A stretch of DNA of 61,531 nt from Saprospiraceae bacterium UBA1994 (GTDB lineage Bacteria; Bacteroidota; Bacteroidia; Chitinophagales; Saprospiraceae): NCBI GenBank assembly GCA_002335865.1, contig DDCY01000020.1, positions 1 through 61,531 on the forward strand, in the 5' to 3' direction. This document shows positions 36,723 to 46,366 of this stretch, one piece after another (the first letter of the stretch is position 1; every line of letters begins with the position of its first letter). Both the position numbers and the translations under genes were made by a program. A model generated the notes under the pieces. That model was not told the DNA's origin, searched no databases, and saw only the letters and a list, made by a program, of their open reading frames with translations.

Positions 36723-39515
36723 TCAATGCATCCTCATGATTTTTTTGTTGGCACCACTACCGGTTTTGCCACTAGTACTGGAGAAGCTATAAAGGAAGCT
36801 TGCCATAAGATACCTTCCAAGGGTATTTATTGTTTCATTCTGTACGTAGTTGGCATTACTCGTACGGATTATACTTTGATTTTGGTTGAGTAAGTCGTGT
36901 GCAGATAGTCTAAATTCTCCCTTATCGCCTTCCAAGAAATATTTGCTGATACTAGCTGTCCAAATTGGAATGGTCTCTGTTGGAGAGAAGTTTTGCTCAG
37001 AGTAATGGCGGACATCCAAATCCGAGGCAAATGACCAAGACTTGACAGCATCTAATCTTGTTCCTACCCTGTAAGACTGATTCAGATAGCTTAGATTTTG
37101 CTCAGTATTTTCTGAATATATGTTCGTATTTTGTGTAAGTCTGGCCGTACCGCTGATAGAGAAATTATCTTTATTTCTGTTTTCTATTGTAAATCCTATG
37201 GAAGTGTTAAATCTATTCACATCATTTTTTGCAGTATTAATGAATTGAATTGAATTTTGATAAGTGTTATTAGTAAAAAGTCTGATTTTAGCGCCTAGCG
37301 ATCTTAATGGTCTCGAGTAACTAAGATTAGTTCTTATACTGAGATCATCAGTTACATTGATAGGCGATGTAGTCTGAACGAAATTTTCATCTATGGAAGT
37401 TTGGTTGATGATGTTGTTGCGAGCGTAATTTATTGTTACAAATGCGAATAGACTAGAGAAATTGAATTGGTCCCACTTGATATAATTCATCCTCAAATTA
37501 TGTCTGTACTCTACTTCTAAATCTGGATTTCCTTGATAGAGATTCAATGGGTCCGTTTGATCAAGAACTGGCTGCAGTTGCTCAATCGTAGGTTGGTTAA
37601 CACTTGTTCTGTATCTAAAAGAGAAATTGTGACCTCTGTCTATCTCATATCTAAATCGCGCTGTTGGCAGTATCGCTAAATTGCTATTGTCTATTACTGA
37701 ATTGATATCAGATAGTTCTCCATCTAATTGTGATTGTTGCAAGTATGTACCCAGAGAAAGAGAACTTTTATCTCCTTCTTTTTGCCAAGCAAGGCCATAT
37801 CTATTGTAAGAGTAGTCTCTTGAATATCTAGTAGAAAGTATAGTGTTGAGTACTTCCATATCGTTATCGATATCGTATACATCGGTCACTACATCGTTAC
37901 TAGTATTGCTTCTGCGATAGTTGTAATCTAGATATTGTCCACTTCCTAGCGGCTGAGTCAATGTCGCATCTACACGGTATGAATTCTCGTCATCAGATTC
38001 TAGTTGTCGCTGCAGCAGTATCTGCCTTACATCCATATTTGGATCAGAAGGTGCAAAATCGTTGTCAGAATTTAGATTGCCATTAGCATCGTTGTCTGTT
38101 TGGTTGAGTGTACCTTCAAGGGTAACTACCCAAGGTACATTCGATCCTAGTCTTTTGCGGTAAAGAAGAGAACCAGACGGTGTCATCTGATCTGCATTGC
38201 TTTGATAGTTCGTATTTCCAGTGTTGGCTAAAGAGCCTTCTTTGTTAGTATTAGCACTTAGTTCTTTACTGTTAATGTTCCCATCGTTGATATTTAGTGA
38301 AGAATTTAACCTGATATCTTGCGTTGAATCTATTTCTTGCTCTATTCTTAAGTTGATGGTGTGGCTTCGGTTCTCGCTTATCTGATCTAGCTCATCATCA
38401 GAAAAGAAGCTTCTGCTTTCATTGATAAATGTTTCTCTATTTGTTTGGCTGAATATATTGCTTGCTATATCATTGACAAAGTAACTGAGGCTTATCTCAG
38501 TCTTTGGTGTGAGATCATAATTAAAGTTGATACCACTCGCACCAGTATCTACATAGCCATCGCTCAGTCCTTGATTCATACTAATGCCACTTTTACCTTG
38601 GCCGCCTCCGCCACGACCCCATCCTCCGATGCTTGACATGAAGCTGTAATACTCCTTTGTTGAGAAACCCTGTTCATTGATATTATTGAGATTTCCAATA
38701 ATGGAAAGCTGCGACTTTTTAGAAAATCTATTGACATTACCACGCAATTTAAATCTCGTTTCTTCCTCACCATGTTCATATCCTGCGCCTACTTCTACAT
38801 TTCCAAAGAATCCTTTTTTATAATCTTCTTTTAGTTCTAGATTCATTGTTTTAGTTCGTTCGCCATCATCTACTCCCGTAAATTCTGCTCTATCAGATTT
38901 TTGGTCAAAGAATTCTACTTTATCGATGGCTTTGGCAGGTAAGTTTTTGGTGGCTATACTTGGATCATTGCCAAAAAAATCTTTACCATCTACCGTTACC
39001 TTTTGGACTTCTTCGCCTTGGGCGACTATCGTACCATCCTCTTCTACCTCTATTCCTGGCATCTGCCGCAGTAAATCTTCGACTACATCGTTGGGCTGAG
39101 TTTTAAATGCATTGGCGTTGTAAACTATGGTGTCTTTCTTTACCTCTATAGGTATAGTTTCTCCTTTGACGACTATTTCTTCTATCTGATTAGATGCTAG
39201 ACTAAGTTGGATATTTTTGACATCTACTTTTTTATTAGCTCCAGTGACGGATTTTTGTTCACTGTACTGCTCATATCCAAGATAACTCACTTGTAGTAGA
39301 TAAACTCCTTTCTCTATATTTCTTACTATAAATCTACCATCATTAGTTGATAATGCAAATCCAGCCATAGTACTATCGATTTGGGAGAGTACAACTACTG
39401 TCGCACTTGGTAGAGGCTCAGTTTGCTGATCAGTAATATATCCCTCTATCGAGTAAGATTGACCAAATAATGTAAGTGATACGATAGTTAGTATTATTGA
39501 GTATAATATTTTCAT
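36723..39515 (-). CDS. TonB-dependent-receptor-like outer-membrane barrel with CarboxypepD_reg domain
   Basis: A 930-residue protein with a signal peptide ending LFGQ. A carboxypeptidase regulatory-like domain (~20-105: IEGYITDQQTEPLPSATVVVL) is followed by a plug-like region (~110-215: NAFKTQPNDVVEDLLRQMPGIEVEEDGTI, VTVDGKDFFGNDP). A long barrel of the OMP_b-brl_3 type has Asn/Ser-rich strands and the C-terminal strand MASFLYSFSS. A basic tail (NKKIMRMH) follows the last strand. It follows the GLPGLI gene on the same strand (48 bp gap), the common pairing in this phylum, where it is thought to handle peptides or metals. Confidence 0.9.
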   Translation of the reverse strand: MKILYSIILTIVSLTLFGQSYSIEGYITDQQTEPLPSATVVVLSQIDSTMAGFALSTNDGRFIVRNIEKGVYLLQVSYLGYEQYSEQKSVTGANKKVDVKNIQLSLASNQIEEIVVKGETIPIEVKKDTIVYNANAFKTQPNDVVEDLLRQMPGIEVEEDGTIVAQGEEVQKVTVDGKDFFGNDPSIATKNLPAKAIDKVEFFDQKSDRAEFTGVDDGERTKTMNLELKEDYKKGFFGNVEVGAGYEHGEEETRFKLRGNVNRFSKKSQLSIIGNLNNINEQGFSTKEYYSFMSSIGGWGRGGGGQGKSGISMNQGLSDGYVDTGASGINFNYDLTPKTEISLSYFVNDIASNIFSQTNRETFINESRSFFSDDELDQISENRSHTINLRIEQEIDSTQDIRLNSSLNINDGNINSKELSANTNKEGSLANTGNTNYQSNADQMTPSGSLLYRKRLGSNVPWVVTLEGTLNQTDNDANGNLNSDNDFAPSDPNMDVRQILLQRQLESDDENSYRVDATLTQPLGSGQYLDYNYRRSNTSNDVVTDVYDIDNDMEVLNTILSTRYSRDYSYNRYGLAWQKEGDKSSLSLGTYLQQSQLDGELSDINSVIDNSNLAILPTARFRYEIDRGHNFSFRYRTSVNQPTIEQLQPVLDQTDPLNLYQGNPDLEVEYRHNLRMNYIKWDQFNFSSLFAFVTINYARNNIINQTSIDENFVQTTSPINVTDDLSIRTNLSYSRPLRSLGAKIRLFTNNTYQNSIQFINTAKNDVNRFNTSIGFTIENRNKDNFSISGTARLTQNTNIYSENTEQNLSYLNQSYRVGTRLDAVKSWSFASDLDVRHYSEQNFSPTETIPIWTASISKYFLEGDKGEFRLSAHDLLNQNQSIIRTSNANYVQNETINTLGRYLMASFLYSFSSTSGKTGSGANKKIMRMH

Positions 39516-39563
39516 TTTTTCGCCTTGATGTTTTATAGTGGAGTTGAAGTAGGTGTAGTTGTT

Positions 39564-40340
39564 TTATCCGCGAAAAAGAAACTTTCGCATACCTTTACCT
39601 TTTCCTCCATATTCCTCTTCCATCTCTTTCATTTTCTCTTTACGTATTTTGGACCATTCTTCTTGGCTTACTTCTTTTCCTTCTGTTGGTGCCACTAGTA
39701 TACTCGAACCTACCTCGCCTAATTGTACGTCTGTGGCTGTAATTTCTCGTTCTCCATCATTGATATTCATATGGAGTATTACGCCTGGCAATCCTGTATA
39801 GTCACCAGGTCCAGCTTGTACAGGTATCATAGGAGTAAACCATGCTACGATTTGAGTCGTACTATCTTGCCATGTCGCTTCTTGGCATAGGTATGATCCT
39901 ACTTGCTTATTTTTGCCAGTCATTTTCCATTTGTATTTTTCTGGCTTTCCGGTCACTAGAAATTTTTTGCCCATTAGATCTCTTGTCGCCACTACGCTAT
40001 TAGTACTAAGATCAACGAATCTTTTCTCTTGACTTTTTCGACCTCTCATGCCCCTCATTCCTCTTTTTCCACCTTTTTTAGCTCTTTCGGCCTCTTTCTT
40101 TTCATTCTTTACTGCCTCGTACATCACTTTGCTGTCACCGAATGTAAGCTTATGGTTGGATTCACGAAACTCAGGAATCTTATCCTTCATTCCTTCCCAT
40201 TCAATCGGAAGATTCATATGAATATTGATTTTCTGTGTATATAGTATAGTGCCGCTAGTGTTTTGAGCATTTGTTACTATGCAGCTGCATAGCATGATTA
40301 TTATAGCCATCAACATATGGTGTTTGTTATTATGCTTCAT
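39564..40340 (-). CDS. GLPGLI family protein
   Basis: A 258-residue exported protein with an N-terminal hydrophobic stretch ending CIVTNAQ. The core carries the family motif as YTGLPGVIL, plus WFTPMIPVQAGPGDY just before it and YKWKMTGKNKQVGSYLCQEA upstream. A Lys/Arg/Gly-rich loop (KGGKRGMRGMRGRK) and a Met/Glu/Lys-rich C-terminus are striking. The function of GLPGLI proteins is unknown; they usually sit next to OMP_b-brl_3 barrels as here. Likely an operon with the downstream barrel. Confidence 0.9.
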   Translation of the reverse strand: MKHNNKHHMLMAIIIMLCSCIVTNAQNTSGTILYTQKINIHMNLPIEWEGMKDKIPEFRESNHKLTFGDSKVMYEAVKNEKKEAERAKKGGKRGMRGMRGRKSQEKRFVDLSTNSVVATRDLMGKKFLVTGKPEKYKWKMTGKNKQVGSYLCQEATWQDSTTQIVAWFTPMIPVQAGPGDYTGLPGVILHMNINDGEREITATDVQLGEVGSSILVAPTEGKEVSQEEWSKIRKEKMKEMEEEYGGKGKGMRKFLFRG

Positions 40341-41366
40341 AAAATAGTTTATGTGTTTTTATAATTATACTCTAAATGTAGTCAAAGGTTTAATAGCTAT
40401 GAACAATATTAATAGCATCTTAACATTTTGGAGATTTACGTTTTACGCCACCTGTAGATATTTGTGCTTTAACTTATGTATAACTATTGAAATAAAGCTA
40501 TTGATTTTCAAACAATGTTTTTTAATTAAGTTTGGGTGTTCGCAGAGCTAGCCGTTTTTTTTATACTAAAATATTCAATTGATTTAAGAGTATAACGCAT
40601 CAATTTTGTACGTAATCTTCATTATTTCAATAGCAAGAAAACTAAATTGGAAAGTATAAGGATGTGTCGATAAGTAAAGCATTTAATTAATAAGAATGCA
40701 TATTGGATACGATGCATCATTTTGTTTAGTTTTCGATCGATAACACTTTACTCTATGCAGATGATTGTCATAACGTTGCACTCATGTAATTTTATTTCAC
40801 ATTTTTTTTAATTAATAGCTGCCAACACATATAATACAAGGAATATTGAAACTTGCTGTTAACTGCACTTTTAATTATCTTTCTCTAGGACGAAATATAA
40901 TTCTAAAGAATTAACCAAGAATAAGTTGTTGATTATCTCCCCATGCTTTCTTAATGATATATCCGATGGTGAGGAATTGAGGATGAGGTGGCTATTCTCA
41001 ACGATTTAATTTACTAGTAACTGTTGTCAATTAAGTCACACGGATACGATTGGACGGAGTTGTTTAGATGTAAAATTCGTTATATAGGTTAGTATGTAGT
41101 TTCCATTGATAATTTTATGCGATAAAATATTTATGATGTGATACTAGGAACTATAGTAAGGCTCTACTTAAAGAAGAATTGCCTTATTAATGTGTGTGGA
41201 ATAAGGAGTACAAAGTATTGCCCATTATCTGAACGCCCAGGGTTCGATATGTTGCGAAGACTTAGATATAAGGTTCCTAACCGTATGTTTGAGCACCCAC
41301 ACTATGACTAAATACTGACGTACCACATATCATTCGTTCCGAGTAAAAAATTAATTTTGTGCATCT
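40341..41366. other. Long intergenic region (1 kb), no gene seen
   Basis: AT-rich sequence between divergent genes, the longest gene-free stretch here. A 66-codon + frame at 40351-40551 has Cys/Phe-rich, low-quality composition and is probably chance. TAATTTTG at 41352-41359 matches a -7 box but is only 7 bp from the exporter ATG. A ggttcgat near 41241 has no tRNA arms around it. Confidence 0.35.
41352..41359 (+). promoter_or_regulatory. TAnnTTTG -7-like element before the ABC exporter gene
   Basis: TAATTTTG matches the Bacteroidota -7 consensus but has no TTTG at the right distance upstream. The implied transcript would start at or near the ATG, so it would be nearly leaderless. Confidence 0.25.
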
Positions 41367-43175
41367 ATGGCAAAAAGAAAGGTATATGATGATAAAGTCA
41401 AACTGACTAAGAAGAATGTCGGAGACGCTTTAAAGGTATTTAAATATATCAAGCCTTACATGGGTTACTTTATTGGTGGTATGATCTTTTTGGTCTTAGG
41501 ATCACTCATGTTTATGGTGTTTCCTGGTGCGGCTGGAGAGATGGCTAATGTGGCTAACGGCACACCTAAGCAAAATTTTGATTTTACGGTGTCTGACTAT
41601 GGTTGGATCTTTTTGATCGTGGTAGTAGGGCAAGGTGTGTTTTCTTACTTCCGTACCGTTTTATTTGCAGTAGTATCTGAGCGAGGGATGGCAGATTTAC
41701 GGAATGATCTCTATGCGAAGATCATTACACAGCGAGTTTCATTTTTCGAGGAGCGTAGAGTGGGAGAGTTGACATCACGTATTACTGCGGATGTAGAGCA
41801 GTTGCAGAGTGCCTTTTCTGTTACGCTAGCAGAATTCGTTAGACAGATTATTACTTTAGTAGTCGGCATTAGTATTCTAGTTTATCTTACACCTACACTT
41901 AGTCTGATAATGTTCTTAACGTTACCTGTAGTGGTGATCATCGCCATGATATTTGGAAGGTACATACGTCAGTTATCTAAAAAAAGGCAAGATCAATTGG
42001 CGGAGACAAATACGATTGTAGAAGAAACATTCCAGTCATTTACCGTAGTGAAATCATTTGCAAATGAGTGGTATGAATCCGCGAGATATGCTAAGTCTGT
42101 AGACGAGATAGTAAAGATTTCATTGAATTTTGCAAAGGTCAAAGGACTATTCTTTGTTTTTATTCTTACAGTACTTTTTGGAGCTATATTTTTCATCTTG
42201 TGGAGAGGAGCACTTATGGTCCAAGATCCAAATGTAGATATGGAAGTAGGAGATCTATTTTCATTTATTTTATACACAACTTTTATTGGTGGTGCGATTG
42301 CTAGTTTTGGTAGTTTGTTTACATCATTGGCTAGTGCTATAGGTGCAACTGAACGTGTCCAATCCATACTAGATAGCGAAGGGGAGATCAACATAGACGA
42401 TTATATAAACGAACCAGAGATAAATCTCAATGTAGATATCGAGTATAGAGATGTAGAGTTTTCTTATCCTACTCGAAAAGATATGCAAGTGCTCAAAGGC
42501 ATCAACCTTCATATTAAAGCTGGAGAGAAAGTAGCTCTCGTAGGCCAATCTGGCTCAGGTAAGAGTACGATCGTTCAGTTGTTGATGAAATTCTATGATC
42601 TAGATAAGGGAGAAATAGTAGTAGGTGGTAAATCGTTAAAAGAATATCCACTTACAGCATATAGACGTGGAATAGGTGTCGTACCTCAAGAGGTAATCCT
42701 ATTTGGTGGTACTATCAAGGAGAATATCCTTTATGGAAATCCTAAATCAACAGATGAGCAAATCCTCGAAGCTTCTAAGCAATCTAATAGCCAAGAATTT
42801 ATTGAGAGATTTCCGGAGGGACTTGAAACCGTAGTTGGAGAGCGTGGGGTCAAACTTTCTGGAGGTCAGCGTCAAAGAATAGCTATCGCTAGAGCAATAC
42901 TTAAAGATCCTAAGGTGCTTTTATTGGATGAAGCAACCAGTTCATTAGATGCGGAGTCGGAGAGAGTGGTGCAAGAGGCGCTAGATAGATTGATGGAAGG
43001 GCGTACATCGATCATCATTGCACATAGACTTTCCACCATAAGAGATGTTGATTGTATATATGTGTTAGATGAAGGGAAGATCGTAGAGAAGGGTACTCAC
43101 GATGAGCTATATACCAAAGAAAACGGCGCATATCAGCAGCTCGCTAAGCTACAGTTTGACAATAAATCGATCTAA
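41367..43175 (+). CDS. MsbA-like ABC exporter (fused permease and ATPase)
   Basis: A 602-residue half-transporter with six membrane helices in residues ~30-320 and a nucleotide-binding domain at ~355-595. Walker A is GQSGSGKST, the signature is LSGGQRQRIAIARAI, Walker B is KVLLLDEATSSLD, and the H-loop is IIIAHRLSTI. FFEERRVGELTSRITADVEQLQ is the usual coupling-helix region. It works as a homodimer exporting lipid or hydrophobic compounds. MsbA-type lipid A core flipping is plausible but the substrate is not proven. It is a single gene. Confidence 0.92.
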   Translation: MAKRKVYDDKVKLTKKNVGDALKVFKYIKPYMGYFIGGMIFLVLGSLMFMVFPGAAGEMANVANGTPKQNFDFTVSDYGWIFLIVVVGQGVFSYFRTVLFAVVSERGMADLRNDLYAKIITQRVSFFEERRVGELTSRITADVEQLQSAFSVTLAEFVRQIITLVVGISILVYLTPTLSLIMFLTLPVVVIIAMIFGRYIRQLSKKRQDQLAETNTIVEETFQSFTVVKSFANEWYESARYAKSVDEIVKISLNFAKVKGLFFVFILTVLFGAIFFILWRGALMVQDPNVDMEVGDLFSFILYTTFIGGAIASFGSLFTSLASAIGATERVQSILDSEGEINIDDYINEPEINLNVDIEYRDVEFSYPTRKDMQVLKGINLHIKAGEKVALVGQSGSGKSTIVQLLMKFYDLDKGEIVVGGKSLKEYPLTAYRRGIGVVPQEVILFGGTIKENILYGNPKSTDEQILEASKQSNSQEFIERFPEGLETVVGERGVKLSGGQRQRIAIARAILKDPKVLLLDEATSSLDAESERVVQEALDRLMEGRTSIIIAHRLSTIRDVDCIYVLDEGKIVEKGTHDELYTKENGAYQQLAKLQFDNKSI

Positions 43176-43357
43176 ATTCCCACTATTGGCGGTAATATTT
43201 GCTTCTACACTACAGTTATACTAATATATCTCTGAGATATAAAGGATAATGAAGTCGAAATGTCTACTAATCACTAAGTTAGATAAAGACTAAGTATTAC
43301 CTTTATATTACCTATAATTTGATCACCGAAAAATAATAAATTAAATTGCCATACTAT

Positions 43358-43996
43358 ATGAAGCAAGTATTCCTCATGACAGCATTGATATGTACTACTT
43401 ATATCCTCAATGCACAGTTCGGCTATGGTTTTACAGTATCTAATGATATCTACAGTTGGTATCAAAACCCAGAAAGTATAGGGCCTAATGAGGAACTTTT
43501 AGATGTTCATGAAGGAAATGGATCTTTATTACTTAACCTTGGTATGGGTCCGAAGATTTGGATTGGTGCTCCCAAGTTTTCTTTCTCACTCGAAGCACAG
43601 GCCAAAATCGGTTTATTTGGACTAGCAGTTAAAGACTTCAAGGGATTGGGTAATCATTCGATTCCGGTAGTTGGAAGACTCAATTTTGGTGGACTGTCTG
43701 GATTGGATAAAGAAGGGAAATTTGGATGGTCTATTGGTGGGGGTGTTCAATGGAATAAGACTGAATTATTTTACACACTAAATGATTATACTCTATTGGG
43801 AGTAGACAGAAACTACTTCAAGACATATGTAGGTCAAGTGGCTTATGGATTTGGTCTCAGTGGATTTACTATTCATGCTGTACTTGGAGTTGGGTATAAT
43901 CCAGATACCGAGGCTCGCTCTTTTAATTTTGGTCTACAGTATGATTTTAATCTACCTAAATTGAAAAAGATATCTAACCCAGAAAGTGAATTATAA
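43358..43996 (+). CDS. Exported beta-rich hypothetical protein (probable outer-membrane protein)
   Basis: A 212-residue protein with a signal peptide MKQVFLMTALICTTYILNAQ. The start at 43358 is chosen because the in-frame TTG at 43346 would only add four residues before this signal. The mature part alternates Gly/aromatic strands (LLLNLGMGPKIWIGAPKFSFSL, FGLQYDFNLPKL at the end), like a small eight-strand outer-membrane barrel. No family is recognised. It is 57 bp before murB, and a small hairpin lies between them. Confidence 0.65.
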   Translation: MKQVFLMTALICTTYILNAQFGYGFTVSNDIYSWYQNPESIGPNEELLDVHEGNGSLLLNLGMGPKIWIGAPKFSFSLEAQAKIGLFGLAVKDFKGLGNHSIPVVGRLNFGGLSGLDKEGKFGWSIGGGVQWNKTELFYTLNDYTLLGVDRNYFKTYVGQVAYGFGLSGFTIHAVLGVGYNPDTEARSFNFGLQYDFNLPKLKKISNPESEL

Positions 43997-44011
43997 ATCG
44001 CGCTTTTATAT

Positions 44012-44036
44012 TGGTCTATTCTGCATGAGTAGACCA
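44012..44036. repeat. Hairpin between the exported protein and murB
   Basis: Seven-base arms (tggtcta and tagacca) flank an 11-base loop, starting 15 bp past the upstream stop. There is no T tract, so it may attenuate or stabilise RNA rather than terminate. Confidence 0.4.
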
Positions 44037-44053
44037 CAGCATAAAACTATTCT

Positions 44054-45052
44054 ATGAATAAATTTTCATTACAACCTTTCAATACATTTGGAGTAGATGC
44101 ACAGTGCAGTAATCTGATAAAGATTTACAGCGAGCAGGATATCTACGATACCCTACTTACATATGGAGATCCATATAAAGTAGTCGGTGGAGGTAGTAAT
44201 ATATTACTTGCTGGAGATATAGAGGCTACTGTGATGCTTAATCAGATCAAGGGCATACAAGTTATCGATGAAGATGATAATCACGTATTGGTAACTGTGG
44301 GCGGTGGTGAGAACTGGCATAATCTAGTTATGTGGTCTATTAGTCATAACTTATCAGGATTACAAAATCTATCTCTTATACCTGGCTCAGTTGGAGCAGC
44401 ACCAATACAAAATATTGGAGCCTATGGCGTAGAGCAATCTTCGTGCTTTCATAGCCTGAGAGCTATATCTCTGACTTCCGGACTGACAAAGTTGTATTAC
44501 AGAGAGGATTGTAAGTTTGGATATCGTGATAGTATATTTAAAAAACTAGATGCTGGTAAATACATTATCACTCACGTATCATATATGCTGAGCAAAGAAG
44601 TCAATATCAATGTAAGCTATGGCGCAATCCGTAATGAATTGAATAATAGAAAGATAGAAACACCAACATTAAAGCAAATCAGTAATGTGATATGTGATAT
44701 AAGAGCTTCTAAATTGCCAGATCCAATAGTAGTTGGTAACGCAGGTAGCTTCTTTAAAAATCCAATAGTCACAATAGAAGCTTACGAATCTTTGTTGCAG
44801 AAATATCCTGAAATAGTGGCTTTCCCGTTTGGTGATCAGATGAAGCTATCTGCAGGATGGCTTATCGATAGAGCGGGTTGGAAAGGTCATAGCCAGAATG
44901 GTGCAGGAGTGTACAAAAATCATGCACTTGTCCTCATTAATGATGGCACTAATAGCGGTGGTGATATATGGCAACTCGCTATGGATATACAAGCTGACGT
45001 ATTAACTAAATATGGAGTAGAGGTTGCACCAGAGGTGAATGTTTGGGGTTAA
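44054..45052 (+). CDS. murB: MurB, UDP-N-acetylenolpyruvoylglucosamine reductase
   Basis: A 332-residue type I (E. coli-like) MurB, which makes UDP-MurNAc in peptidoglycan synthesis. The FAD region is VVGGGSNILLAGD. The phosphate loop is IPGSVGAAPIQNIGAYGVE. The catalytic set is present: the Arg in FGYRDSIFK, the Ser proton donor in GNAGSFFKNP and the C-terminal Glu in APEVNVWG. The N-terminus FNTFGVDA is typical. It acts in the cytoplasm. Confidence 0.95.
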   Translation: MNKFSLQPFNTFGVDAQCSNLIKIYSEQDIYDTLLTYGDPYKVVGGGSNILLAGDIEATVMLNQIKGIQVIDEDDNHVLVTVGGGENWHNLVMWSISHNLSGLQNLSLIPGSVGAAPIQNIGAYGVEQSSCFHSLRAISLTSGLTKLYYREDCKFGYRDSIFKKLDAGKYIITHVSYMLSKEVNINVSYGAIRNELNNRKIETPTLKQISNVICDIRASKLPDPIVVGNAGSFFKNPIVTIEAYESLLQKYPEIVAFPFGDQMKLSAGWLIDRAGWKGHSQNGAGVYKNHALVLINDGTNSGGDIWQLAMDIQADVLTKYGVEVAPEVNVWG

Positions 45053-45165
45053 TTGGTTTGTTCTACGCTTCTTCCCACTATTCCTTGATGCATCATATTT
45101 CCTACAATATTCTGACAGTTTGTTGAGTTAGCTTTATAGATATTTTTTTTCACATTTCTAAAGGT
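45053..45165. other. Intergenic downstream of murB
   Basis: Short AT-rich stretch without a strong terminator hairpin, leading into the degraded minus-strand frame. Confidence 0.3.
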
Positions 45166-45383
45166 TTAATGCAAAAACAGCTCAAGGATTGTCTTGTATA
45201 AAATGCTTAATACCATCGTTGGTAAACCATGGTCGATAATCTCGACATTCTCCTTCATTACCTCTCTATAAAATTCCCAATCAAAGTCTGTATTATATTA
45301 TCTGTACAGTTATCATTAATGGTATCTCTCGTATTGCTTGAGGATATGACAATTGCTAAAAGAATGAAGAACAGATTTTTCAA
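45166..45383 (-). pseudogene. Frameshifted remnant of a small exported protein
   Basis: From a TTG at 45383 the minus strand reads a signal-peptide-like start (KNLFFILLAIVISSSN) and then DTINDNCTDNIIQT. Near 45290 the coding sense moves to another frame, reading DFDWEFYREVMKENVEII, then HGLPTMVLSILYK, to a TAA at 45166-45168. The original frame hits TAA shortly after the shift. The composition of both parts is protein-like. No family is recognised; it is probably a decayed gene. Confidence 0.35.
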
Positions 45384-45590
45384 AATATATCAATGTAGTA
45401 AATAGCATGATATTTATAAAGACTATGCTTAGCGCAAGAAGGGTGGACTAAAGGTGAGAGGATTACCATTTTATTGCAATTTAAGCATCATAGCACTGCA
45501 TATTGATAATAAATTCTCATAGGTTTACGTCTTAATAAGGTTGACTCTTTTGAGAGACATATTTTTTGTCATTTAGATTTAGTAATAAGC
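45384..45590. other. Intergenic upstream of the DUF6438-like lipoprotein
   Basis: AT-rich region. A TTTG at 45549-45552 and a T-rich stretch before the ATG are present, but their spacing does not fit the -33/-7 promoter consensus. Confidence 0.3.
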
Positions 45591-46343
45591 ATGAAGATTA
45601 CGTACATTTTAGCCATTTTTTCTTTTACAATATTGATGACTAGCTGTGGAGCTGGAAAGTATGCCACTAAGGCCCAAGAGGGAGAGGTAGAAATGTCCTT
45701 AAATAAGGGGATGTGCTTTGGAAAATGCCCTGTGTATAGCATAAAGGTTATGAAAGGTGGTAGTGTAGAATTATCTGCTCGTAAGTTTGTTGAAGGAAAG
45801 AAAGGTCTTTATCGTAAAAAACTAGATAAGAGCTCTTACAAAGATCTTCTCAAAGTATTCAAAGAATCTAACTACACACAATTTTTAGCTGAGTACGCTT
45901 CTAATATACCCGATTTACCGATGGTGACGATAGGGTATGTTGCAGTAGATACTTTAGCTCTTGTGCGTGGTAAAGAAGAGAGACCTTCTGCACTCATGCA
46001 ACTGCAGTACAAAATGGAAAGACTAGCACAATCCGAAGGTTGGGATTTAATAAAAGAATATACAAGGTCAGATATAGAAGAACAGGAGGAAAAGCCCAAA
46101 TACATTTTATCCGAAATCATCATTCTACCTAATCCCGGCACAATGTTACCAAGATGGTTCAAGAGTTATGAAGAGCTAGGTGTAAGAGTATTAAAAAGAA
46201 TCACACCCAATCAAAATTATTGGCTAATTACATATGATCAAGGTAAAGTAAAGCCTGAAAAGATGTTGGCGATGCTCAAAGCAGATGAGTCAATTATGGA
46301 AGCAGAATTCAATAAAGAAACTTCAACAAGAGAAGACCGCTAG
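45591..46343 (+). CDS. DUF6438-like lipoprotein
   Basis: A 250-residue protein with a lipoprotein signal peptide ending LMTSC. The first half has the KGMCFGKCPVYSIKVMKGG motif, a C-x3-C pattern, with strands typical of the DUF6438 domain. The C-terminal part (ILSEIIILPNPGTMLPRWFKSYEEL, NQNYWLITYD) looks like a small alpha/beta module. Function is unknown. The ccmC-like gene begins 23 bp later on the same strand, so they may be cotranscribed. Confidence 0.75.
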   Translation: MKITYILAIFSFTILMTSCGAGKYATKAQEGEVEMSLNKGMCFGKCPVYSIKVMKGGSVELSARKFVEGKKGLYRKKLDKSSYKDLLKVFKESNYTQFLAEYASNIPDLPMVTIGYVAVDTLALVRGKEERPSALMQLQYKMERLAQSEGWDLIKEYTRSDIEEQEEKPKYILSEIIILPNPGTMLPRWFKSYEELGVRVLKRITPNQNYWLITYDQGKVKPEKMLAMLKADESIMEAEFNKETSTREDR

Positions 46344-46366
46344 TTAGTAGCCCAATAAGAAGAACA

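Noticed and set aside
40351..40551. 66-codon + frame in the 1-kb gap
   Set aside because: Composition is Cys/Phe-rich and low in charged residues, with no start context or recognised homology; treated as chance.
41225..41265. tRNA-like T-loop text (ggttcgat)
   Set aside because: No acceptor, D or anticodon stem can be folded around it and the flanking T stem does not pair.
45053..45590. Intact gene in the gap after murB
   Set aside because: The only protein-like sequence needs a frameshift and lacks an ATG.
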